From positions 1 to 64,000 of the forward strand of contig JANOQJ010000008.1 of NCBI GenBank assembly GCA_031414805.1: a DNA stretch of 64,000 bases. The letters run 5' to 3'. Positions 8,994-17,010 of the stretch are shown piece by piece. The notes under the pieces were generated by a model. It was not told the DNA's origin, made no database searches, and worked only from the letters and a program-made list of their open reading frames with translations. The first letter of the stretch is position 1. Each line of letters opens with the position of its first letter. Position numbers and translations under genes: made by a program. This stretch comes from JAAFIW01 sp031414805 (GTDB taxonomy: Bacteria; Pseudomonadota; Gammaproteobacteria; Burkholderiales; Burkholderiaceae_C).

Positions 8994-9548
8994 TCACTTG
9001 TAAGCAGGTCTCAAGCGCTCCAGCAGCGCCGCGTAGTCGGTGTCCACCTGTAGCAACCCCATTTGCCACTTGCTCATAAACCCGTTGCTCACACCGGATT
9101 GCAAAAACCCCAGCAAGCCGTCGTAGTAACCCGCCACATTCAATAGGCCCACGGGCTTGGCGTGGTAGCCCAGTTGGTGCCAGGTCCACACCTCGAACAG
9201 CTCCTCAAAGGTGCCAATACCGCCGGGCAGTGCAAGAAATGCTTGGGCGTGGTGGGCCATCAGGTGCTTACGCTCGTGCATCGTGTCCACGATGACCAGC
9301 TCATCGCAAGCATGGTTGGCGTGCTCTTTTTCAACCAGCGATTTGGGAATGACGCCGATGACGCGGCCACCGGCTGCTTGTGTGGCGTCGGCCACCGTGC
9401 CCATCAAGCCGTTTTTGCCACCGCCATAAACGAGCTGGCCGCCGTGCTCGCCAATCCAATGGCCCACTTGAATGGCGGCTTCGGTGAAGAGCGGGTTGGT
9501 GCCACTGCGCGAGCCGCAGTAAACGCAGACAGAAAAAGGCGTCCTCAT
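8994..9548 (-). CDS. LOG-family protein (TIGR00730 type nucleotide 5'-monophosphate phosphoribohydrolase)
   Basis: 184-residue Rossmann-fold LOG protein. Family motifs are VCVYCGSRSG at the start, LVYGGGKNGLMGTVADA, and the signature PGGIGTFEELFE that binds the nucleotide. Characterised members release ribose 5-phosphate from cytokinin or purine nucleotides. The ATG at 9548 overlaps the dgkA stop by 4 bases (ATGA), indicating translational coupling. A longer in-frame extension upstream lies inside dgkA and was rejected. Confidence 0.93.
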   Translation of the reverse strand: MRTPFSVCVYCGSRSGTNPLFTEAAIQVGHWIGEHGGQLVYGGGKNGLMGTVADATQAAGGRVIGVIPKSLVEKEHANHACDELVIVDTMHERKHLMAHHAQAFLALPGGIGTFEELFEVWTWHQLGYHAKPVGLLNVAGYYDGLLGFLQSGVSNGFMSKWQMGLLQVDTDYAALLERLRPAYK

Positions 9549-9952
9549 ATAAGAGGAGAAAACTTGTGCCACAGAGCGGCTATCCAGATGATGCCGCTCA
9601 TCACCAGGCTGATCAACACGGCGGCGCTGCCCATGTCTTTGGCGCGCTTGGACAGGTCGTGCCACTCGGGGCCAATGCGGTCAATCGCAGTTTCGATGCC
9701 GGTGTTCAACAGTTCCACCACCATCACCAGCAGCACGGAACCGGCCAGCAGCGCCACCTCCACCCAGCTGTTGCCCAGCCAGAACGCACCCGGAATCATG
9801 AAGAGGGCCAGCTTGGCTTCCTGGCGGAAAGCGGTTTCGCCCCAGCCGGCACGCAAGCCCTCTACCGAGTAGCCAGCGGCGTGCCACACGCGGCTGAAGC
9901 CACGGCGGGTTTTTTGAATATTGACTTCGGTGATGGGTTCGGATGGAGACAT
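9545..9952 (-). CDS. dgkA: Diacylglycerol kinase
   Basis: 135 residues using the ATG at 9952; a further ATG at 9976 would add 8 residues. Integral membrane kinase that recycles diacylglycerol to phosphatidic acid. It has the prokaryotic DAGK hallmark VVELLNTGIETAIDRIG, upstream ETAFRQEAKLAL and DLSKRAKDMGSAAVL. Three membrane segments are visible. It is coupled to the downstream LOG gene by ATGA and sits 43 bases after the RDD gene. Confidence 0.95.
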   Translation of the reverse strand: MSPSEPITEVNIQKTRRGFSRVWHAAGYSVEGLRAGWGETAFRQEAKLALFMIPGAFWLGNSWVEVALLAGSVLLVMVVELLNTGIETAIDRIGPEWHDLSKRAKDMGSAAVLISLVMSGIIWIAALWHKFSPLI

Positions 9953-9995
9953 CAGAACATTTTGAACGATGAACATGACGTGTCGTTGGACGAAA

Positions 9996-10589
9996 CTACT
10001 CAGGCTTTTTGCCCGCTGGCGTGACCCACGAAATCAGCCGGGTGCCCGCCAGCGCGTCGTGCACAAACTGGCGCTGTGTGTGAAACCGGCTGAGCAGTGC
10101 CCACACGAGCACCCAGCCGAACACCAGTACCGCCGATTCGCCAGCGCTGATGGCCAGACCTTGTTCGCGTGCCACCCATAAACCGGCCAACGGTGGCAAA
10201 AACCAGAGCCAGCTGAGCAGGTAGCGCCAGAAGGCCCGCCACTGAGGGACCGGCTGGCCGCGGTAGTCGACGATGCGAATGTTCCAGGTCTTCATTGCCA
10301 GGGTTTGGCCTTTGGCCCAAAACCAGGCGAAATACACGCCAAACACGATGAAAACAAAACCCTGTAAGCCAAAGCGGCGGGGATCCATCGCGTTGCGCAT
10401 TTGGGTCAATGTGCTGAACAGCCACCCTGCCAGGAAAACGACCGCAAATAGCAACATGCCCTCGTACATCCAGCAGGCCATGCGCCGACGCAAGCCGGGG
10501 GCGTGCAAATCAACGACGCCAGAGCCGGGCAAGTCAGGTGGCTGAGCGGGCGATCCGGTGCTGCGCGACGCCGCAGGCTGCGCGCTCAA
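9996..10589 (-). CDS. RDD family membrane protein
   Basis: 197 residues. The RDD pattern starts with APGLRRRMACWMYE (R...D/E) and continues with KGQTLAMKTWNIRIVD and RQFVHDALAGTRLI. Three to four membrane segments are visible (near 43-62, 75-95, 125-145, 155-175). The start is a TTG overlapping the DUF3106 stop (TTGA), which suggests coupling. The substrate is unknown; some RDD proteins transport ions or compatible solutes. Confidence 0.88.
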   Translation of the reverse strand: MSAQPAASRSTGSPAQPPDLPGSGVVDLHAPGLRRRMACWMYEGMLLFAVVFLAGWLFSTLTQMRNAMDPRRFGLQGFVFIVFGVYFAWFWAKGQTLAMKTWNIRIVDYRGQPVPQWRAFWRYLLSWLWFLPPLAGLWVAREQGLAISAGESAVLVFGWVLVWALLSRFHTQRQFVHDALAGTRLISWVTPAGKKPE

Positions 10590-11212
10590 TTGTTTTGCGC
10601 TGGTGGACCTGGCGGTACCAGCGCATTGCTGTTGGTCGGGTTAACCGCGTCCGTTGCATTGGCCAGACGGGTGGCACGTCGCTGGGCTTTACCTTCAGGA
10701 ACCTCAGCTAATTTTTGCTTGGGAACCGGCGTGATAGCCGTTGCTGCTCCAGCGGGCTTGCTACCGGCCTTGGCTGCAAGCTGCTGTTTTTCCTCAGGAC
10801 TCAGCGCCTGATAGGCCTGCCACTTCGCCCTTTTCTCGTCGGGTGCCAGCTGCTTGGTCTCCGCAAAATTCAGGCGAGCCTCCTGGCGCTCGCGCGGCGT
10901 CAGTTGGCTCCAGTCGGTCATGCGGGCGTGCGCACGGGCTTGGTCAATGGGTGAAAGTTTTGGGAAAGTCTGGGAGAACGCCAACCATTTGCGTTGGTGC
11001 GCCTCGGTCAGCGTGTGCCAGTGGTTGCCCAACGGCTGCAAGGCCTGGCGCTGGGCGGGCGTGAGGTCTTTCCATTCAAATCCAGTGGTCTTCGGGGTGA
11101 TCGCACGGTTTGACGTTGCAGGTACCGGTTGCACCTGGGCGAGTGCAAATGGGCTTGACCACGCCAGCACGCAACTGAGCGCAACAGCAAAACAGGCGTG
11201 CAACGGTCTCAT
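10586..11212 (-). CDS. DUF3106 family secreted protein
   Basis: 208 residues from ATG 11212, beginning with a signal peptide (MRPLHACFAVALSCVLAWSS, cleavage after ALA). It contains the DUF3106 repeat-like text WKDLTPAQRQALQPLGNHW, WLAFSQTFPKLSP and SQLTPRERQEARLNF with many Trp/Arg/Gln. It resembles periplasmic helical proteins. A TTG at 11239 would add 9 residues overlapping the previous gene and would spoil the signal peptide. The function is unknown. Confidence 0.85.
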   Translation of the reverse strand: MRPLHACFAVALSCVLAWSSPFALAQVQPVPATSNRAITPKTTGFEWKDLTPAQRQALQPLGNHWHTLTEAHQRKWLAFSQTFPKLSPIDQARAHARMTDWSQLTPRERQEARLNFAETKQLAPDEKRAKWQAYQALSPEEKQQLAAKAGSKPAGAATAITPVPKQKLAEVPEGKAQRRATRLANATDAVNPTNSNALVPPGPPAQNN

Positions 11213-11222
11213 GGCGTGCCGC

Positions 11223-11666
11223 TCAAGGGGTTCGCTCAACAGCCGTTTTCAAAAACTGCGCGAAACCGGGGTCGGAATAGGCACCGGGCGGCAGGTCGTC
11301 CACCAGCAGCGCGGCATCCACATCGGCGATTTCAGTGGCCCGGTTGTCTTGCTGCACCACGCTGATCACCACAAGCCCGGCTACCAAGGCCAGCAAGGGC
11401 AGGGCCGCTGCGAGGCGTCCTCGCCACGTCAAACCTTCGTCACCAAAACCCAGTACCGCTGCCGCACCGGCTATTTGTAGCGAAAAAGCCGGCTGAGCAA
11501 CTGGCATCTTGCGGCTGGACACTGCCCGCACCCTGCCCGCGCGGAGCCGCTCGGATACATCGTGGGGTAAATCTTGTGTGGCAGCGAACAAGTGGGCGGC
11601 AATGCGTGCGCCCTGTTGGTCAGCCGATAACTTGCTTTGTGAAAAGTTTGTTGTACGTTCAGTCAT
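11223..11666 (-). CDS. DUF3619 family protein, possible anti-sigma factor
   Basis: 147 residues from ATG 11666, with AAGGGAA about 8 bases upstream. The first ~80 residues are cytoplasmic, one membrane segment follows (LAAALPLLALVAGLVVISVV, near 83-102), then a short periplasmic end. Its ATG overlaps the TGA of the sigma-factor gene, so the two are translated together. Topology and position are those of an anti-sigma factor, but DUF3619 has no proven role that I know of. Confidence 0.82.
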   Translation of the reverse strand: MTERTTNFSQSKLSADQQGARIAAHLFAATQDLPHDVSERLRAGRVRAVSSRKMPVAQPAFSLQIAGAAAVLGFGDEGLTWRGRLAAALPLLALVAGLVVISVVQQDNRATEIADVDAALLVDDLPPGAYSDPGFAQFLKTAVERTP

Positions 11667-12229
11667 AGTCGAATTCCCTTTGCCACAAGCGCTTTGCTCA
11701 GAGCGTGCACCGCGCGAGAGCAGTGCGTTTTCACACTGCCTTCCGAACAACCCATCGCTGTTGCCGTTTCGGCCACGTCCATCTCCTCCCAGTAACGCAT
11801 CAGGAAGGCTTCGCGTTGACGGTTGGGCAGCTGCGAAATCTCCTGTTCAATAGCTTGCAATACCTGTGCCCGGCTCGTCGAGGTTTCGCTACTTTCAACT
11901 TGCTGCGAGTTGTCTGATGCAGCGTAAGTTTCCAACAAATCGAAATCCCCGTCATCGGACGCGGATTCAAAGTCATTCATGTTGGAAAACACCGCGTTGC
12001 GGGTCTTCTGGCGGCGAAACCAGTCCAGCGTGGTGTTGGACAGGATTCGCTGGAACAACATGGGCAGCTCTTCCGGCGGTTTGTCGCCGTAGTGCTCGGC
12101 CAGTTTCATCATGCTGTCCTGCACGATGTCCAGCGCGGCTTCCTGGTCGCGCACGTGATAAACCGAGCGCTTAAAGGCTCGTTTTTCAACACTTTTCAGG
12201 AAGTCGGAAAGTTCTAGCTCAGTTGCCAA
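11663..12229 (-). CDS. RNA polymerase sigma factor, ECF-like sigma-70 family
   Basis: 188 residues. Region 2 is visible (VRDQEAALDIVQDSMMKLAEHY, LFQRILSNTTLDWFRRQK) and region 4 follows the acidic linker (ISQLPNRQREAFLMRYWEEM, then an HTH GCSEGSVKTHCSRAVHALSKAL). The start is a TTG at 12229; the nearby ATG at 12245 is out of frame. It heads the minus-strand cluster with DUF3619, DUF3106 and RDD. This cluster is common in Comamonadaceae (recalled). The regulon is unknown. Confidence 0.9.
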   Translation of the reverse strand: MATELELSDFLKSVEKRAFKRSVYHVRDQEAALDIVQDSMMKLAEHYGDKPPEELPMLFQRILSNTTLDWFRRQKTRNAVFSNMNDFESASDDGDFDLLETYAASDNSQQVESSETSTSRAQVLQAIEQEISQLPNRQREAFLMRYWEEMDVAETATAMGCSEGSVKTHCSRAVHALSKALVAKGIRL

Positions 12230-12502
12230 GAGCGGGCCTGTGCATATTTAGTGGTCGGCGCGGCAGCGTCTCGGTTACCGCACTGCATTTTTTGGGGTAT
12301 CAGACCGTTGAGCGCTGATTATGTCACCGTGATTTTTACGGGTGTCATAATTCGGGCCGCAAATCAACAGGCAAACGAGTCCTGATCCGGCAGCGCAATC
12401 AGCCTGCCAATGGTCAGAATTCAAAGTCCCGCGTCAGCTCCACAAGGGCTCGCACAAGGGGCACCCAAGGTTTTTCGTTAGAGAAATTCACAAAGGTTCA
12501 TC
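12230..12502. other. Upstream region of the ilv block
   Basis: 273 bases between the divergent sigma-factor and ilvI genes must hold both promoters. I looked for a leader peptide rich in Val, Leu or Ile and found none. No convincing terminator or protein-binding palindrome was identified. Confidence 0.4.
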
Positions 12503-14278
12503 ATGGAAATATCAAAAGCTGAAATTACCTCGGCAGCCGCCGCTTCAACCGACAGTTCGTTGGAATTGCGCGGCGCAGAAATCCTCGTCAAGGCCCTGCA
12601 GGCCGAAAACGTCAAGTTCGTTTGGGGCTACCCCGGCGGCGCGGTACTGCACATCTACGACGCTTTCTACAAGCAAGACACCATCCAGCACGTGCTGGTG
12701 CGCCACGAGCAAGCCGCTGTTCATGCGGCTGATGGTTACGCGCGTGCTACCGGCGATGTGGGCGTCGCCCTGGTCACCTCCGGTCCTGGCGTGACGAATG
12801 CAGTCACTGGCATCGCCACCGCCTACATGGACAGCATTCCCATGGTCATCATCACCGGCCAGGTGCCCACGCACGCGATTGGCCTGGATGCGTTCCAGGA
12901 ATGCGACACGGTGGGCATCACCCGCCCCATCGTCAAGCACAACTTTCTGGTGAAAGACGTGCGCGACATGGCGGAGGTCATGAAAAAAGCCTTTCACATC
13001 GCTCGCAGTGGCCGACCCGGCCCGGTGGTGGTGGACATTCCCAAAGATGTGTCGTTCAACAAAACGCCCTACACCGGCTACCCCGCCAGCGTGGAAATGC
13101 GCAGCTACAACCCGGTGCGCAAAGGCCATGGCGGACAAATCCGCAAGGCGCTGCAGCTGTTGATGACGGCCAAACGGCCCTACATCTACACCGGCGGCGG
13201 CGTGTTGCTGAGCAATGCCTCGCAAGAACTCCGCACCTTGGTGGACATGCTGGGCTACCCCTGCACCAACACGCTGATGGGTTTGGGCGCTTACCCGGCC
13301 AGCGACCGCAAATTTTTGGGCATGTTGGGCATGCACGGCACCATTGAAGCCAACAACGCCATGCAAAACTGCGACGTACTGCTGGCTGTGGGTGCGCGCT
13401 TTGACGACCGCGTGATTGGCAACCCCAAGCACTTTGCGCAAAACGAACGCAAGATCGTTCACATCGACATCGACCCCTCCAGCATCTCCAAACGCGTGAA
13501 GGTGGACATTCCCATCGTGGGCGATGTGAAAGATGTGCTGACCGAGCTGATCGCGATGATCAAAGAGTCGGGTCTTAAACCCGACTCCAACGCCCTGGGT
13601 GCATGGTGGGACACGATTGAAGGCTGGCGCAAACGCGATTGCCTGAAATACGACCGTGGCAACATAGACGTGATCAAACCCCAGTACGTGGTGGAAACGC
13701 TGTGGAACATGACCAAAGACGTTGATACCTACATCACGTCCGACGTCGGTCAACACCAGATGTGGGCCGCGCAGTACTACCGGTTTGACGAGCCGCGCCG
13801 TTGGATCAACTCCGGCGGCCTGGGCACGATGGGCGTGGGTATTCCGTATGCCATGGGTATCAAGCTGGCCAAGCCGGACAGCGAGGTGTTTTGCATCACG
13901 GGCGAAGGCTCGGTGCAGATGTGTATTCAAGAACTGTCGACCTGCCTGCAATACAACACGCCCATCAAAATTGTGGCGCTAAACAACCGTTATTTGGGCA
14001 TGGTGCGCCAGTGGCAGGAAATAGATTACGAAGGCCGCTACAGCCACAGCTACATGGACGCGCTGCCCAATTTCGTGAAATTGGCCGAGGCTTATGGCCA
14101 CGTGGGCATGTTGATCGAGCACCCGAAAGACGTTGAACCCGCCCTGCGCGAGGCCCGAAAGCTGAAAGATCGCACGGTGTTCATGGACTTTCGCACCGAC
14201 CCCACAGAAAACGTGTTCCCCATGGTGAAAGCCGGAAAAGGCATCACCGAAATGATTCTTGGGTCGGAAGACCTCTAA
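12503..14278 (+). CDS. ilvI: Acetolactate synthase, large (catalytic) subunit
   Basis: 591 residues. ThDP- and FAD-dependent enzyme condensing pyruvate (or pyruvate plus 2-oxobutyrate), the first common step to Val, Leu and Ile. The catalytic Glu lies in VRHEQAAVHAADGYARATG. The ThDP/Mg site is GEGSVQMCIQELSTC ending in VALNN. FAD-domain text (GARFDDRVIGNP) is also present. The ATG at 12503 has AAAGG 8 bases before it. It is followed by ilvH after an 84-base structured spacer. Confidence 0.97.
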   Translation: MEISKAEITSAAAASTDSSLELRGAEILVKALQAENVKFVWGYPGGAVLHIYDAFYKQDTIQHVLVRHEQAAVHAADGYARATGDVGVALVTSGPGVTNAVTGIATAYMDSIPMVIITGQVPTHAIGLDAFQECDTVGITRPIVKHNFLVKDVRDMAEVMKKAFHIARSGRPGPVVVDIPKDVSFNKTPYTGYPASVEMRSYNPVRKGHGGQIRKALQLLMTAKRPYIYTGGGVLLSNASQELRTLVDMLGYPCTNTLMGLGAYPASDRKFLGMLGMHGTIEANNAMQNCDVLLAVGARFDDRVIGNPKHFAQNERKIVHIDIDPSSISKRVKVDIPIVGDVKDVLTELIAMIKESGLKPDSNALGAWWDTIEGWRKRDCLKYDRGNIDVIKPQYVVETLWNMTKDVDTYITSDVGQHQMWAAQYYRFDEPRRWINSGGLGTMGVGIPYAMGIKLAKPDSEVFCITGEGSVQMCIQELSTCLQYNTPIKIVALNNRYLGMVRQWQEIDYEGRYSHSYMDALPNFVKLAEAYGHVGMLIEHPKDVEPALREARKLKDRTVFMDFRTDPTENVFPMVKAGKGITEMILGSEDL

Positions 14279-14297
14279 TTACTCAGACAAATCTATT

Positions 14298-14340
14298 GGC
14301 CGCCAAACCACCCGGTTACCGCCGGGCGGGGAGGGCGGTT
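14298..14340 (+). promoter_or_regulatory. Structured leader between ilvI and ilvH (candidate ilvH RNA motif)
   Basis: Inner hairpin CCCGG (14311-14315)/CCGGG (14322-14326) lies inside an outer pairing GGCCGCC (14298-14304) with GGCGGTT (14334-14340). The block ends 22 bases before the ilvH ATG. A cis-regulatory RNA named ilvH motif has been described upstream of ilvH in betaproteobacteria (recalled). Position and nested stem fit, but I could not align it. Confidence 0.5.
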
Positions 14341-14362
14341 GAAATGAGGCGTCGCAACTTAT

Positions 14363-14854
14363 ATGAAACACATCATTGCTGTTCTCCTGGAGAACGAACC
14401 TGGCGCGCTGTCGCGCGTGGTGGGCCTTTTTTCGGCTCGTGGCTACAACATTGAATCGCTGACGGTTGCACCCACCGAAGACCCCAGTCTGTCGCGTATG
14501 ACGATTCAAACCACCGGTTCAGACGACGTGATTGAGCAAATCACCAAACATTTGAACCGCCTGATTGAAGTCGTCAAAGTGGTTGATTTGACCGAAGGCG
14601 CTTACACCGAACGCGAATTGATGATGGTCAAGGTGCGTGCGGTGGGCAAAGAGCGCGAAGAAATGAAGCGCATGGCCGATATTTTTCGCGGTCGCATTAT
14701 TGATGTGACTGATAAAAGTTACACCATTGAATTGACTGGCGACCAGCATAAAAACGACGCGTTTTTGCAGGCGATTGACCGCACCGCCATTCTCGAGACC
14801 GTGCGCACCGGCTCCAGCGGCATTGGCCGTGGCGAGCGAATTTTGCGCGTATAG
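14363..14854 (+). CDS. ilvH: Acetolactate synthase, small (regulatory) subunit
   Basis: 163 residues, family length. N-terminal ACT domain begins KHIIAVLLENEPGALSRVVGLFSARGYNIESLTV; the C-terminal domain includes MMVKVRAVGKEREEMKRMADIFRGRIIDV. It binds valine and confers feedback inhibition on the large subunit. It lies in the ilvI-ilvH-ilvC order typical of betaproteobacteria, with ilvC 36 bases downstream. Confidence 0.97.
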   Translation: MKHIIAVLLENEPGALSRVVGLFSARGYNIESLTVAPTEDPSLSRMTIQTTGSDDVIEQITKHLNRLIEVVKVVDLTEGAYTERELMMVKVRAVGKEREEMKRMADIFRGRIIDVTDKSYTIELTGDQHKNDAFLQAIDRTAILETVRTGSSGIGRGERILRV

Positions 14855-14890
14855 ATATTCCCCAACCCTTTATTTCAACAGGAGAACACC

Positions 14891-15907
14891 ATGAAAGTTT
14901 ATTACGACAAAGACTGCGACTTGAGCCTGATCAAAGGCAAAACGGTTGCCATTATTGGGTACGGCTCGCAGGGACATGCCCACGCGCAGAATTTGAATGA
15001 CAGCGGCGTCAAGGTCGTCGTAGGACTGCGCAAAGGTGGCGCGTCTTGGCCCAAGGTTGAAAAAGCCGGTTTGAAAGTGGCTGAAGTGGCCGATGCCGTG
15101 AAATCTGCCGACGTGGTGATGATTTTGTTGCCCGACGAGCAAATTGCCTCTGTTTACACCAATGATATTGAACCAAATATCAAATCTGGTGCAGCGCTGG
15201 TATTTGCCCATGGTTTTAATGTGCACTACGGTTTTGTAACGCCCCGCGCCGATCTGGATGTGTGGATGGTTGCGCCGAAGGCCCCTGGCCACACGGTGCG
15301 CGGCACGTACACGCAAGGTGGCGGGGTGCCGCACTTGGTGGCCGTGCATCAGGACAAATCGGGCAAAGCGCGTGATATGGCGTTGAGCTATTCCATGGCC
15401 AATGGCGGCGGCAAAGCCGGCATCATTGAAACCAATTTCCGCGAAGAAACCGAGACTGATTTGTTCGGTGAGCAAGCCGTTTTGTGCGGCGGCACGGTGG
15501 AGTTGATCAAAGCTGGTTTTGAAACCCTGGTGGAAGCTGGTTACGCGCCTGAGATGGCTTATTTCGAATGTCTGCACGAGTTGAAATTGATTGTGGACAT
15601 GATTTATGAAGGCGGTATTGCCAACATGAATTACTCCATTTCCAACAACGCTGAATATGGTGAATACGTCACAGGCCCACGCATCGTGACCGAAGAAACC
15701 AAAAAGGCGATGAAGCAGTGTTTGAAAGACATTCAAACCGGCGAATATGCCAAGAACTTCATTCTGGAAAACAAGGCGGGCGCACCGACCTTGCTCAGCC
15801 GTCGCCGCCTGACGGCCGAGCACCAGATTGAAACCGTGGGCGAAACCCTGCGCGCGATGATGCCCTGGATCAAGAAAAATAAGCTGGTTGACCAGACCCG
15901 CAACTGA
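14891..15907 (+). CDS. ilvC: Ketol-acid reductoisomerase (NADP+)
   Basis: 338 residues, class I (short) form. The N-terminal Rossmann site is IIGYGSQGHAHAQNLNDSG. The C-terminal knotted domain has ETDLFGEQAVLCGG and FECLHELKLIVDMIYEGG, supplying the Mg-binding Asp/Glu residues. It isomerises and reduces acetolactate in Val/Leu/Ile synthesis. A strong ribosome-binding site, CAGGAGAACACC, precedes ATG 14891. Confidence 0.98.
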   Translation: MKVYYDKDCDLSLIKGKTVAIIGYGSQGHAHAQNLNDSGVKVVVGLRKGGASWPKVEKAGLKVAEVADAVKSADVVMILLPDEQIASVYTNDIEPNIKSGAALVFAHGFNVHYGFVTPRADLDVWMVAPKAPGHTVRGTYTQGGGVPHLVAVHQDKSGKARDMALSYSMANGGGKAGIIETNFREETETDLFGEQAVLCGGTVELIKAGFETLVEAGYAPEMAYFECLHELKLIVDMIYEGGIANMNYSISNNAEYGEYVTGPRIVTEETKKAMKQCLKDIQTGEYAKNFILENKAGAPTLLSRRRLTAEHQIETVGETLRAMMPWIKKNKLVDQTRN

Positions 15908-15933
15908 TACCCTGGGTTTATTACTTGCTCGAG

Positions 15934-15990
15934 TTGCTATTATTTCAATAGCTGCTTGAGCAGTATTTACTTGGGCTGGAGGCACTTTAT
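15934..15990 (+). repeat. CTGCTTGAGCAG element, copy 4, abutting the pssA start
   Basis: Forward copy (AATAGCTGCTTGAGCAGTAT then TTACTTGGGCTGGAGGCA). Its right end runs directly into the ATG of pssA, and its GGAGG lies 10 bases before that ATG, so the element seems to provide the Shine-Dalgarno. Confidence 0.85.
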
Positions 15991-16818
15991 ATGCATGACG
16001 GCAACGAAACCGGCCCTGGGGCAGTGGAACCTGTGAGCCCGCCCGTGTTGGTTCGCAAGCGCCGCAAGGGCATTTACATCCTGCCCAACCTGTTCACTTT
16101 GGCAGCGCTGTTTGGCGGGTTTTATGCGGTGGTGATGGCCATGAATGGCCGATTTGATCTGGCTGCAGCGGGCATCTTTTGCGCGATGGTGCTCGATAGT
16201 CTGGACGGCCGCGTGGCCCGCATGACGAATACCCAAAGCGCATTCGGCGAGCAAATGGATTCGCTGTCGGACATGGTGTCATTCGGCGCGGCGCCGGCCT
16301 TGATTGCCTACGAATGGTCGCTGCGCGGCTTGGGACGCTGGGGCTGGATTGCCGCTTTTGTGTATTGCGCCTGCGCAGCTTTGCGGTTGGCCCGTTTCAA
16401 TGTGAATACCAGCGTGGTCGACAAACGCTATTTTCAGGGGTTGCCGTCGCCAGCCGCGGCTGCTTTGGTGGCAGGTTTTATTTGGTTAATGACTGAATTG
16501 GGAATCAAAGGTCAGGATGTGCCCTGGGTGATGTTTGGTTTTGCCTTGTACGCAGGCTTGACGATGGTGACCAATGTGCCGTTTTACAGTTTCAAAGATA
16601 TTCAAATGAAACGCAGCGTGCCGTTCGTAGTGATTGTTTTGATCGCACTGGGTATTGCCGTCATCAATATTGACCCGCCCACGGTTTTATTCGGTATTTT
16701 TGTGCTGTACGGCCTGAGTGGGTACGTGCTGTACGCGTGGCGCCGCATCAAAGGCCAGCCCACCAGCGTGATCAGCACCTCGACCGACGAACCCGATGAG
16801 CGTGGCTTGCATCGCTGA
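15991..16818 (+). CDS. pssA: CDP-diacylglycerol--serine O-phosphatidyltransferase
   Basis: 275 residues, membrane-bound type II PssA that makes phosphatidylserine. The CDP-alcohol phosphotransferase signature is complete: DSLDGRVAR, then GEQMDSLSD with the metal-binding aspartates. Several membrane segments follow. The N-terminus YILPNLFTLAALFGGFYAV is typical. Its presence between ilvC and leuA is a known betaproteobacterial arrangement (recalled). The ribosome-binding site appears to lie in a repeat element. Confidence 0.95.
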   Translation: MHDGNETGPGAVEPVSPPVLVRKRRKGIYILPNLFTLAALFGGFYAVVMAMNGRFDLAAAGIFCAMVLDSLDGRVARMTNTQSAFGEQMDSLSDMVSFGAAPALIAYEWSLRGLGRWGWIAAFVYCACAALRLARFNVNTSVVDKRYFQGLPSPAAAALVAGFIWLMTELGIKGQDVPWVMFGFALYAGLTMVTNVPFYSFKDIQMKRSVPFVVIVLIALGIAVINIDPPTVLFGIFVLYGLSGYVLYAWRRIKGQPTSVISTSTDEPDERGLHR

Positions 16819-16842
16819 AATCGCGTGTGCTACATTGCGGCC

Positions 16843-16899
16843 ATGAACACGTTGTCCCTAGCCCTGCTACTACCACTGCCCCACGGGCGGAAACAGTAG
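16843..16899 (+). CDS. leuL: leuA leader peptide (leucine attenuator)
   Basis: An 18-codon reading frame, MNTLSLALLLPLPHGRKQ then TAG. Six of the first 12 residues are leucine, including three in a row, two of them CTA codons. It is followed 22 bases later by a strong terminator hairpin and then leuA. This is the classic ribosome-mediated attenuator layout: stalling at Leu codons when charged leucyl-tRNA is scarce would favour an antiterminator. No clear Shine-Dalgarno was seen before the ATG. Confidence 0.85.
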   Translation: MNTLSLALLLPLPHGRKQ

Positions 16900-16920
16900 C
16901 GCACGCGTTCACCGTTTTCC

Positions 16921-16956
16921 AAAAGGCCCGTATGCATCCGCAACGGGCCTTTTTCT
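16921..16956 (+). terminator. Attenuator terminator before leuA
   Basis: Stem AAAAGGCCCGT (16921-16931) pairs with ACGGGCCTTTTT (from 16943) around an 11-base loop, followed by a T-rich run. It lies between the leucine-rich leader peptide and the leuA start at 17011. Confidence 0.88.
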
Positions 16957-17010
16957 TTGGGTTCACCCGATTTCAAGCGTTGCGGATTTCACCAAACCAG
17001 GAGTGCTGAC

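Noticed and set aside
9549..9665. 39-residue N-terminal extension of the LOG protein
   Set aside because: It lies wholly inside dgkA and is Arg/Gln-rich; the ATG at 9548 matches the family start and overlaps the dgkA stop.
12545..13951. Long open frame antisense to ilvI (468 codons)
   Set aside because: The sense gene is certain. Long antisense frames are expected in GC-rich genes with biased third positions, and the antisense protein is a His/Gly/Val-rich shadow with no family features.
14870..15985. Long open frame antisense to ilvC
   Set aside because: Shadow frame over a highly conserved gene; its start lies within the repeat element at 15934-15990.
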